Notes under the pieces: model-generated
What the model was told of the DNA's origin: nothing
Seen by the model: only the letters and a program-made list of their open reading frames with translations
Databases searched by the model: none
DNA from: Hyaloperonospora brassicae
Taxonomy: Eukaryota; Oomycota; Peronosporomycetes; Peronosporales; Peronosporaceae
Assembly: GCA_947650285.1 (NCBI GenBank)
Contig: CANTFL010001327.1
Span: 248,001-312,000 of the forward strand
Length of the DNA stretch: 64,000 nucleotides
Reading direction: 5' to 3'
Part shown: positions 11,136-20,612 of the stretch, piece by piece
Position numbering within the stretch: position 1 is the first letter of the stretch
How the letters are laid out: every line of letters starts with the position of its first letter
Position numbers and translations under genes: made by a program

Positions 11136-12098
11136 CTACGGCAAGACCTGCTTGGTCGTCTCGTTCGGCTCGACGCCCGCCATCTTCATGAGCGCTGCCA
11201 CCTCTTCGATCTGCGTGCGACAACAATGACAGCAGCATCAGTACCCAGCGTCAGCAACACTGTCGAACGAGCAAGACGCGACCACGTCGTACCTTATCCT
11301 GCATCCCTTCGTCCTTGAGCTTGAAGAGCAGATTGTTGCAGGTCACACGCTGCAGCGATTGTGTCTCACTAAAGACAACAGCGCCAGCAACAACAGCGCC
11401 AGCAACAGCAGCAACACTACTCATCAGTATCGCCCATCCATCCAAGACTCTGTCTGAATCGGCCTCAACATGACGTACGCCGCTGTCTTGAGCAGCTCGA
11501 CGGCTTTTTCATAGTCTTGCTGCTCCAATGCCGCACGAACGAGCACGTCAAACGTGCGGTCGGTATTCTTGACCTTGTACTGGCGTTGGCCAATCTCGTG
11601 CAGCGTAAAGACCTTGTCCAGCTCGCCCTTCTTCAGGAACGTCCACAGCACTTTGTTCAGCGACGCTGGCTCCAAGAACAGTCCAATGCGGTGATTGGCC
11701 GCCAGCACGTCCAGCACCACGTCGGGCGCGTCCAGCTCCAGCGCCTTCTTCACAAACACTCCCGCAGCCGTCGCGTCTGGATCCACGCGCTTCTTCTCGT
11801 AGATCTTCAGAATCTCCTTCGCCTTCTCCAGCTCTTCACTCGTCGTCACTGACTTGAGGTACGACGAGAGCTTTGACCGTTTGATCGGGACGTCCCTCGC
11901 AGCCACGCGCTGGATATCGGCCAGCCACTCGGTGGCCGACCGCGTCGGTACCGCCGCTGGAGAAGCAGCGGCAGCAGCAGAAGTAGCAGACGCAGAGAAG
12001 GACCTGAGTGACCAGCATAGTGCCACTCGCCGCGCGCCGGGGCGCTGGTCACGCGACAGCACTGCACGACGGAGCGCCTGCAGACCTCGTCCAGCCAT
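11136..12098 (-). CDS. Mitochondrial helical-repeat (PPR-like) protein A
   Basis: Three exons (11479-12098, 11293-11368, 11136-11210) join in phase to 256 aa. The start at 12098 (MAGRGLQALRRAVL) was preferred over an upstream ATG because it gives an arginine-rich presequence without acidic residues, ending near SLRSFSASA. The remainder is a series of helix pairs (for example YEKAVELLKTAAE, then KIEEVAALMKMAGVEP) reminiscent of pentatricopeptide or TPR repeats, which commonly bind organellar RNA. It is divergent from, and clearly related to, the gene at 12370-13320. Introns are 110 and 82 bp. The specific role is unknown. Confidence 0.8.
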
Positions 12099-12369
12099 CT
12101 CGAATGCTATCGGTATTTTAGGACCTATTGGTGTGACAGACGTCGCTGGAGGACACATCGATACCGACTACTGTATCGGAACGGTACGGCTCGGTATTTC
12201 TTACCTCCAAGCAAGACGCCGCTCGGTGCACAAGACTGATACCAGTTCGTACGGACTCACGGGCACACTGCAGTCTCGGTGAATAGCGTACGCTAATGGA
12301 TCAAAACCGGTAAACGTACGGTAAGACCGAGCTTCCTCGCAAGGACTCACTTGACTGACTGGCCAAGAG
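12099..12369. promoter_or_regulatory. Shared upstream region of the divergent paralogue pair
   Basis: The start codons of the two related mitochondrial genes are separated by only 271 bp, facing away from each other. Both promoters must lie here or overlap, which suggests co-expression. No specific motif is called. Confidence 0.5.
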
Positions 12370-13320
12370 ATGAAGCTGCTGGCGATGCGTCGGGCGCTCG
12401 CGCTCCAGCGGTCTGTGGCCGCGCGCAAGCAGCTCGTCGTGCGGGCGTTCAGCGGTAATTGGGAGTACCCGAAGATCGAGGGCAGTGTGGCAGACGTGAC
12501 GACCGCACTGACGACGATCGGCGCGCGGTTATCGATCGCCACGGCGCCGCTCTATTTCACGCCGTTAAAAGTCGACTTTATCGTGCGCGAGATGAAGGGA
12601 CTGGACGAGCTCCTGCAGGTGCAAAAGACGCTGCTGCTCTGCGATGCCAAGATGGCCTACCCCTCGGCCTTTGCAGCCGGCAGCTTCTTCTCAGCGTGCC
12701 TGAAGCTCGACGCGGCCCATGTGGCGCTCGAGTTTCTCCGTCAAGCGGAGAACGTGCGCCACTACGTCAAGAATCAGAGCTTTGTGCGTCTGGCCGAGCA
12801 CTATGACAGCTGCGATGACCAGCACGCGGTGGACGAGCTCGTGCAGATCATGCGGACCAAGCGCGTGCCCCTGACGCACAAGATGGCTACATTCCGCGTC
12901 CTGCATGCAAAGAAACGGGGTGCATGGGACGAGGCCGTCGCGCTTGCCAAAGAGGCGGCCGCTGACCGTCAGATTAACTCGCATCTGATCATCCAGTTGC
13001 TGCTGGATGGCAACGGAGATGTCTGCAAGGAACACGTGCGTACAAGCGGACTACAGAGCCGCTACTCTTTGTTTTCTGTTGTTGACATTGGTGTGTGGAC
13101 GACGCTGACGGTGATTGCTGTGATGTGGTTTTCTCTTTTGCTGCGGATACAGCTCCCGCTGGCCAGGTACCTTGCAGACAAGGGAGATGTCTACGTGAAT
13201 GCACGCCTCGCGGACATGCTAGCAGGAGGAGATGGCAAATTGCCGGAAGTCAAGGTGGAGGAGCCGGAGCAGTCTGCGGACGAAGCAATAGCGAAGGAAA
13301 AGGACGCTGGTAACAAGTAG
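12370..13320 (+). CDS. Mitochondrial helical-repeat (PPR-like) protein B
   Basis: Two exons (12370-13035, 13153-13320) give 277 aa. The 117-bp intron is a multiple of three without a stop, so an unspliced reading stays open, but GTGCGT and ATACAG mark it. The intron translation is a hydrophobic block foreign to the rest. The N-terminus MKLLAMRRALALQRSVAARKQ is a strong mitochondrial presequence. The helical core aligns with the neighbour on the minus strand (compare AAGSFFSACLKLDAAHVALEFL here with AAGVFVKKALELDAPDVVLDVL there). The C-terminus is acidic and probably disordered. The function is not identifiable. Confidence 0.8.
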   Translation: MKLLAMRRALALQRSVAARKQLVVRAFSGNWEYPKIEGSVADVTTALTTIGARLSIATAPLYFTPLKVDFIVREMKGLDELLQVQKTLLLCDAKMAYPSAFAAGSFFSACLKLDAAHVALEFLRQAENVRHYVKNQSFVRLAEHYDSCDDQHAVDELVQIMRTKRVPLTHKMATFRVLHAKKRGAWDEAVALAKEAAADRQINSHLIIQLLLDGNGDVCKEHVRTSGLQSRYSLFSVVDIGVWTTLTVIAVMWFSLLLRIQLPLARYLADKGDVYVNARLADMLAGGDGKLPEVKVEEPEQSADEAIAKEKDAGNK

Positions 13321-13385
13321 ACGATGGATCTTGGACTTTGCTGTTTCGCAGCTGGAACTAGGGAGGACGAGCGGTGCTCGCTCTA

Positions 13386-13844
13386 ATGGGTATGATGGTT
13401 CAGATGCTACGAGTTGTATATACTGTCTTGATGTGTATACGTGATAGACCGAGTTCCTACAAGTTGGGAGGGCTCGCACCAGTACCGACTCAACTATCGT
13501 GGAGCTTTCGGTGGACAGCACGCAGCAAGCAGATACTTGTTGCCAAGTGTTCGCGCTGCGCTTCCGCAGAGAAACACATAGGGCAAGTACACGTGTCAAC
13601 GAGCATCGCGAATGGACTCGAGAAGTGCACAAGGCGCTTGCCAGAGGTACGACTGACACTGGTAGATCCATCCAGCAGCTTCCCTGACTTCGGACCTGTC
13701 GCGCAGCTCTCTGGCAACCGCTTTGACACCTTGTTGACTCTGGGTGGCAATAGTCAAGGGGAGCGATACGACGAGATGCTTTGTCAGTCCGCCGATAGTG
13801 TATCAACATGCAGCAGCACGCGGACGACGATAACTGGACGATAG
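13386..13844 (+). CDS. Uncertain ORF downstream of protein B
   Basis: A plus-strand frame with in-frame ATG at 13386 runs 152 codons to a stop near 13844. Its second half has moderately GC-rich third positions and reads plausibly as protein (for example SSFPDFGPVAQLSGNRFDTL). There is no recognisable domain, and it begins only 66 bp after the preceding stop codon. It may be the 3' UTR of that gene or a lineage-specific ORF. Confidence 0.2.
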   Translation: MGMMVQMLRVVYTVLMCIRDRPSSYKLGGLAPVPTQLSWSFRWTARSKQILVAKCSRCASAEKHIGQVHVSTSIANGLEKCTRRLPEVRLTLVDPSSSFPDFGPVAQLSGNRFDTLLTLGGNSQGERYDEMLCQSADSVSTCSSTRTTITGR

Positions 13845-14636
13845 AGCGAAAGCTTCCCTTTGCTGTGGCGGCTATTGTCACATTCCGCGCTGACTCAGTC
13901 GATCCTGTTGCATGGAAGGATCTTGCTCGAGACCGCAGCTGTTAAATGTGCACGAACTGATGGGCGTATCCGTTGATACGAGAGACACACCTTACAACGA
14001 GGCCCCTGCATACGTGCCTCAATGTTCGAGTGGCAGAATATGCTTTGTATGCACCTTTTTCTTCCTCGCTGTCGTCAGGGCCGACGTCGTGTTTTCGACC
14101 ACGACGCTCCTTTCAAACCACCTCTGAAGGACCATGCCGGTGTTGCATCGCCTTCCTTCTGGTCAGATTCGACGCCTTTTGGACTACGCACGTTAGTGTC
14201 CTAGCGCCTCGATGTTTACTTCTTTACCGCTTTTATTTCTGCGTCGTTTCTACAAAGAGAGGTCTATCTCCATCGCTAATGGACCGAATGACAACATGCT
14301 GGATTCCTTTCACACTTACTTGTCGCTTCACGATGGCGTCGTCCCGTTATAACACTTGCCTGCCTATTTCATCATCAAGAACCAATTCTTCAGTCGTTTC
14401 CGTACAAATGGCGTATACGCACAGTTTGCGCTTCGAAAGCACTTGCACCTTACATGAGTTGACAACGCGTCAATTTTGCATTCCTGTTTATTTGTGAAAG
14501 TTAGTCCATGGATCAGGGGTACTCACTCCAACCGACATGTCGATCATTCGACACGAGACTGTTGCGCGACCCAATTGCAGCGAAAATGAAAAAGTGGGGC
14601 AGGTCTTGGACAAGACCGCTTGTCATCCTGAATGCC
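13845..14636. other. Intergenic region downstream of the carnitine acyltransferase
   Basis: Only short, poorly biased frames occur on either strand. I see no gene or repeat. Confidence 0.5.
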
Positions 14637-16793
14637 TTACATCTTCGACGTGCCGACGTAAATGACATTGCGCGAGAGGCAGAGGTCCACCATTTCTAGC
14701 AGGGCAGTCTCCAGGTGACGTTTCAATTCCAAAGCGCTCGTCTCTGGGCACGAGTGGTGGCACGTGATGCTCACGTTAATGCGGTCAGGCTGCAACGCAT
14801 AGCACACACCGTAGCCTTCATTGTACACGGCTGAGAAGCCGCCCCAGATGGGGCTGGCGCCAGGTCCACCACTAATGTTGCTCGTGGATATCAGGTACCT
14901 CTTGCTCAACTCGAACGCCCGGTCTGTGAACAACGAGGGCTTTGGCGTGATACCCGACATCTCTGCCACGATCTGCAAGCCCATGAGATGGCGGTCAATG
15001 CCATCTCCAGTCAGGCATTTCTTCAGCGTTTCTTTGTGCGCGTCAATGGCTGTGCGCAGCGCGTCCCATTTCGTTCCTTCCGATGCACTGGACTCCATCG
15101 TCTTGACGAAGGCTAGCGACTCGTTCGACAATGACCGAATCGTTTCCGTGCGGCCGTGATAGAACATTCTCGTGTGAGCCGACTCGTATACAGCAGGCAG
15201 ACTCTTGTGCATCTTGTGGTGTGCTAGTTGAATCGCCAGCTGCACGAAAAAGTCCGGAGTCAGCTTATAACGCTTGAGGAAGGCCGACCCGTAGTGATTG
15301 AACTGCATCGTCGCAATGTCGCTGTCGTGAATCAGCTTTCCTACGGCTGCACTGGCGCACTCAATGGCCGTGTAAGCAGCGTTGTCCAGCACCCAGTCCA
15401 GTCGCTTTGGTTTCAAGTTGAGCGTAGGTTTCAGGTCTGCGCGATTCGCAAACATGGCCTTAAAATTCTCGTTGACATACTTGATGCAGTAGTCAAACAG
15501 GCGGACGACCACGAGTGCATCTGCCCACACATGTTGGCCGTTCAACCCGCCACGAGCGTTTTCGTGCATAATGAGCGTAAACGGCTTGTCGTACCAGCGA
15601 TTGCGTCCATCTCCGAGCAAACAGTTGCGTGCAATTTCGTCGTACGTCGACGCAGAGCTCTCATCGAGAGCCACACAAAACAGTGCCCGCTCAATCAGGT
15701 CGAACGACTGCTTGTTGACGTCATCTAGCGCCAAGATATGGTCTCGGGCCTGCACAAACATCGAGAAATGATGACATGAGCCTAACGCTGCATTTTACAC
15801 AGTAGCTGTTACAAACAGAGGCTGTGGCAGCTGCCATACCTTGGCCCAGTTTGTTCGATTATCAGACGTCAGGACGCTAACGGGTGGATACCGTTCCAAG
15901 TCAAACAGCCCCGTGGCCTCATCGCGGACCAATTCAAATTGCCTGCAGCAACAGCAGCACAACAACAACAAAGCCAGCGAACGATACGTCAAGACTTCGT
16001 CTCACATTTGCACAGCAACGTCCATGCACAAGCCGTACCTCAGAAGGTCGGCAAGCGGGACCTCGTCGCCATTGTCCTGGATCACTTGCACGGCCCACAT
16101 GCAGTTGTTCCGTAAGACGAGAATGTGCTTGGCGTCAGGTGGATACGACACCATCTCGTCGCACTCTTCGCCTGGCACCACACACGTATTGAACATGCGC
16201 GTGTACGTAAACATACACAGCGGTCGCCCCATCATCTTTTCCGGTGGATAAGTTTCCCTACGGTCGACGCCGCCATCACACAAACAAACAAACAGCCAAT
16301 CAAAACACCCCGTTACACACCCTCAGCATCACGAGTACACCCCCCCCCTCCCCAACAAGTCACGTCTCTCTCGCGCGCTGTACGCCACGTACGCCAACAG
16401 GTTCTTGCGGAACTTGAGCACTGCGTGCGTGAAAATCGACGCCGCTTCGCACTGACTCATGTCCCGAGGTCCCCAGTTGCCAGGCAGGACGCCATACCAA
16501 TTGACGTTGATCGCAGACGGGTAGCGCGGCTGCAAGTAGGCGAACGTCTCCCACCACTCTTCGAGCCAGTTGCGCTCGGCGTCCGCCCGGTCCTGTAGAA
16601 CCGCCTGCAGCTGCGGGCCGACGCCGTGGCGAAAGTCGTGGCACACGGCTCTGGTGTGCTCGAGTTCGCTGGGCGTCAGGAGCGGCTCACAGCTCTGTAT
16701 GTACTGCTCCAGCGTCTGATCCAGCGATGGCAGAGGCAGCGACGGCAGCTCGTCTTGGTACTGCATAGTGCGCTCGCGTTCCTTTCTTGACAT
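14637..16793 (-). CDS. Carnitine O-acyltransferase, probably peroxisomal
   Basis: Four exons (16393-16793, 16039-16257, 15840-15942, 14637-15749) join in phase to 611 aa, the normal size for carnitine acetyl/acyltransferases. The N-terminus LPSLPLPSLDQTLEQYIQS is the family entry motif. The catalytic histidine is probably H314 in NGQHVWADA, followed by the family's substrate-binding region. These enzymes move acyl groups between CoA and carnitine for export or import of fatty-acid products. There is no clear mitochondrial presequence. The last three residues, SKM, resemble a type 1 peroxisomal targeting signal. I chose the ATG at 16793; a second in-frame ATG lies nine codons downstream. Introns are 135, 96 and 90 bp. 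Confidence 0.9.
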
Positions 16794-17141
16794 GGCCACA
16801 CGCGAGTCACAAACGCTGTCGGATGTGCGCGCAGTTGTTGTCGTTGCTGCAAGTGGCCGCAGAAGCAAAAGTGACAGGAGATGGGCGGAAATAGGTCTCG
16901 CGAAAAGGTCGAGGTCTCTTTTTTAGTCCCATTCGGTCCACACAAAACGCAATTGACTTGTTTTCGAGGCGTTTGTGGAGGCCACAACGCTGCGCACGCA
17001 GGGGGTTTTGTGTGCGTGTACTTCAAGCACGGCTCCTCACGTCAATGTCATGCCGCGAACCCGTCGTGATGTATCCCGTCTTCTCCGATACAAACAGAGT
17101 CGAGAGCGACTCGAGCCGTCGCACCAGAGCCATCGATTAGA
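16794..17141. other. Intergenic region upstream of the carnitine acyltransferase
   Basis: This is the presumed promoter region of the carnitine acyltransferase and the upstream flank of the small plus-strand gene candidate. No convincing frame or motif is seen. Confidence 0.5.
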
Positions 17142-17575
17142 ATGGCATACGTTAGAATGGCGTACATACATAGGGATGCAAACATACAGAAGTTTGGCCA
17201 CGTTGCGACGGTCCGACTCGCACCGGACGATGCTTTCTTTGCCTCACGTCGTGCCTGCAATAGGTAGTCGAGACGAGCTCGAGCCAAGTGGAACAGTCGG
17301 AAAGCAATTGCGTCCGAGGCAGAGAGCGACGAGAACAACGCAATGCCTCTAGACATGAAGGCCGCCATCGAAACGGCTACAGAGGAGATCAAGTGGATCG
17401 CAGGTCGGGTTGCCTTGTCGCTCACTGCTTTTCACTGCGCATACGCACTGCGTATAGGTGGGCGTGACCGGGCGCTATTGCAGCTGCACACTGTCGTATT
17501 GACGCAAGTTCAGCGTCGCCACCAGGCGCTATTCTGCCCTCTCGTGACACTTCTCGTCCCTTGAGCAAGCGGTGA
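17142..17575 (+). CDS. Possible small spliced gene, about 96 aa
   Basis: A candidate three-exon model (17142-17263, 17327-17403, 17484-17575) sums to 291 bp in phase. It starts MAYVRMAYIHRDANIQKFG, passes through NNAMPLDMKAAIETATEEIKW, and ends in a Ser/Pro-rich tail. Exon 2 in particular reads as a helical protein segment. The first intron removes an in-frame TAG, but its acceptor (GAGAG) is weak. An alternative is a shorter two-exon gene starting at ATG 17343. No family is recognised. Confidence 0.35.
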
Positions 17576-17876
17576 TCGTGACGGTCAGCAGCTATGCACC
17601 TTAGTGCTCGCTCTACTGAACTCGAAGGTGCAGGGAAGTAGCAGCAGCACCACGTGTGGTCCACATGTATCGCGTCGTTTTTGCTCGGGCGCGAACTCTG
17701 GGGACCAACTGAAGTAACAACAGTCGTCATCGCACCCGTTTGGATGTACGACAGACTGACTGACTGACTGCCTGCCATCGGATCGGTGCAACAGCTCCCA
17801 CTGACAGACTCGCTCGACCGCCGTCGCTGTCTCTCTCTCTCTCTCTCGCTCGTCCTCTCGCTTTGCACTGACGCTG

Positions 17877-18498
17877 ATGCTGTCCCTGATCCGCGCCGCA
17901 AAGCCGCGCGCTCTCGCGACGGCCGCGCGCAGTGTGCACGTCGAGCGCCAGTTGGAGGAGTTGGGCTACACGCTGCCGGCGGTGGCCGAGCCCAAGGGCA
18001 ATTACCGCACATCGGTGCGGTCCGGCAACACGATCTACTTGGCTGGCCATCTGCCACAGCCGGCCGGCGGGGACCTCATCCTGGGCAAGATTGGCCAGGA
18101 CTTGACGCCGGAGCAGGGCTATGACGCTGCGCACTACGTGGCGCTCAGCCTCATGGCTACACTCAAGCGTGCGGTGCTCACGGACTTTATTCGCCAGCAA
18201 ACAACGAGACGGCGCTGACGCTCTTTTCAATCTCTGCGTTGTTGCTGCTGCTGTTGTTGTTGTTGCTGCAGAGGAAGTGGGTGATTTGGACAAGATCAAG
18301 CGCATCGTGAAGCTCGTGGGGTTTGTCAATTGCGTCGATGGTTTCTCGCAGCAGCCTGCTGTCATCAACGGTGCGTCCGACACTATTGGCAAAGTATTTG
18401 GCGACAAGGGCATCCACGCCCGCTCGGCTGTGGGTACGAACGCCCTCCCGCTCAACGTGGCGGTGGAAATCGAGGCCGTCGTCGAGGTTGACGAGTAA
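17877..18498 (+). CDS. RidA/YjgF-family protein, mitochondrially targeted
   Basis: Two exons (17877-18168, 18272-18498) give 172 aa. The presequence MLSLIRAAKPRALATAARS is Arg/Ala-rich. The core shows the Rid pattern: SGNTIYLAGHLPQ, then GDLDKIKRIVKLVGFVNC, and the end HARSAVGTNALPLNVAVEIEAVV. The family includes enamine/imine deaminases that detoxify PLP-enzyme by-products. This subgroup (UK114-like, with an Ala-Val-Gly-Thr-Asn-Ala-Leu-Pro end) lacks a clear match to the deaminase arginine motif of canonical RidA, so deaminase activity is not assured. The intron is 103 bp and contains a GTTGTTGCT-type run. Confidence 0.9.
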
Positions 18499-19525
18499 CG
18501 AGCTTCTCCATGATAGCGTCGTGCTCTGCTTCGACGGACGCGAGGGTGGCTTGCCGTGTATACCGTGTGCGAGGCATTGCTTGTTGCATACCCGAAAACA
18601 GCTTCACTCAGTACGACGTGGTAGTCAAGGCTTGACATGCTCGAATAAAGTCGCATATGTCGGCCTCGTATTTCGTGCCTTGTTCGTCAGCAAGCGAGAC
18701 CTTGTCTAGTGAATGCTGGTACAGCCTTCCTGGCCAACAGAGAGATCGCTAGCGAGCCTGACTTTGAATCCGAGATCGAGCCAAGACATCGGAACCAACG
18801 ACCTCCAGCAGGTAAATAGTCCTAGATAGGAGCTACTGAAGCAGCACTGGTGCGATCACTGCTCGTGCGCCTGAAACCGGATGAAGGTTCAACACGCCGT
18901 TGTCCGCAAGACTTACGCTTGATCAAAGCTGGCGTGGAACTGTCTGGTAACTTTATCTCTCGGCAAACGAGGCTTGCATTCTGTCGACCGGTCACTTGTA
19001 TTCTGATAGTCGTTCCCGCATTAGGAGCAGCGCTAATCGTGCGAGCAAGGGCCGTACATACCTTTCTGTACGTGCTAGATCTCGTTGCGCTCGATAACGA
19101 AAGTCACTCGCAAACAATCTGCTCTTCCTATTGTTGTTGGCTGAGGAACTTTGCGGGATGCATCTCACGGTTAATATATCTTGCATCTACTTGTGCGAGC
19201 AGTAGTACCATAGAACTTTCGCTGAGATATGGACAATACTGACGGCACGAGTGCAGTAGATTGACGTACAACGGGTCGCAAGGACCTGTAAACGATCAGA
19301 TAACTTCCCCGACGGAGTGAAAGTCATTGTTTGGGTACCTTTGTATTTTGTGATATCTGGTAAAGCTTCGCACAGCTTCGACCTGCTGTACGCAGACAAA
19401 ACGAGGGGCCGTAGATACAACTTTGACACATGGCCGACTAGCCAGCTATGAGACGCAGCTTTCCAGTCAGTCGTGACTAGAGCCTTTCAGTGTCGTGACA
19501 CCAGCTTTTTGCATAAAGAAAAGTA
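18499..19525. other. Gene-sparse stretch between RidA and the effector region
   Basis: No conserved frame. Composition shifts toward AT compared with the block to the left. I see no RNA gene, clear transposon or long repeat. Confidence 0.5.
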
Positions 19526-20203
19526 CTACACCTTATTGACATATCCAGTATTTGGCGGTGGAGCTGATCGCCGTGCGACATCACCGCAAAACAAAACACG
19601 CCCTTTCGCTCCCTTCGTTCGCAAACAGCTCTGATCCGGCAGTAACGATTTGTCAGGAGACGGTCGAGACTGCAAGCACGTGCACTTATCCATCGGCACT
19701 TTTACACGTGCATTTGTTCTTTGTGTGAGAATGCAGAGCGTCAGTATTTGTTCACGCCCTCTACCTGTATGACAAGAGGTGGTTCGTCCCGAGTCAAGCA
19801 TTTCGACATCTTCTGGTAATTTTTCTAGCCTGTCATCCATGAGCGAGCTAATGTCTTGTTCAGCCCCTCCTTCACTCCGTCATCGGTTTCTCGACTTACA
19901 GAGTAATGTTGTGGTCTGTCTATGGACGAGCGCGCCGTACCCAAAGACCATACCCGCAACTATTCCGATTCGATGGTCAACTTCGTTGGCATCAAGACGA
20001 ACGCCTTGGATGTCTCCGTTTGATGCACAGGCCGTACCTAGCGCCACGTTCGTGTTCGCTTCCATTTGATTGACAAGGACACGGACGCTCACGAAGGCCC
20101 GGCTTGCGTACCCTACCGTCAACAGCAATGCTAACATCATTCGACTACATGCTAGAGCGGAGAATGCTCTCAACCTAATATCGAGCACATTTTCGCACTG
20201 CAA
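19526..20203 (-). pseudogene. Decayed secreted-protein ORF, effector-like
   Basis: On the minus strand one frame encodes a hydrophobic leader (RMMLALLLTVGYASRAFVS) followed by about 60 polar residues. It then hits a TGA and continues in the same frame through an acidic block (EQDISSLMDDRLEKL) and about 90 further residues to a second stop at 19526. The order of signal-peptide-like leader, polar linker and acidic motif followed by helix resembles secreted oomycete effectors, and it lies next to and on the same strand as the RxLR-like gene. No clear RxLR is present. It could also be two unrelated open frames. Confidence 0.3.
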
Positions 20204-20612
20204 TCATAATGCGGCATAAAGTGCTGTAAAGGAAGCGGCACGAAGTACATCGGCAATGCCCGAGTTACGTCATTATCGTTCGTATAATCGCAATTCAGAC
20301 ACGTGCAAAACTCTCATTCTGTGGAAGTTACCACATTTGCGTCTGATTGGGTGCACAACACACGGGTGCGGCAGAATGCACCGAGCAGCCGAAGCTTGGA
20401 CGCAATTCGGCGCTATAATTGCATCTACTCAAGGTAAAACAGCTCGTGAATGCATGTTCGAGAAGTATGGAGTAGAAAGGGACTGATGTGAACATAGAAA
20501 CTGACCGGCCGACCTTCAAACAAATGCGTTCAGAGAAATTACTCGTAGGTCGTTCTAGATCGTCTCGCGCATCTACCGACTGTCTGGCTGACACGACGGC
20601 TTGACCCACCTC
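20204..20612. other. Spacer downstream of the effector gene
   Basis: About 400 bp without a supported feature. It contains the probable 3' UTR of the minus-strand effector gene. Confidence 0.4.
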
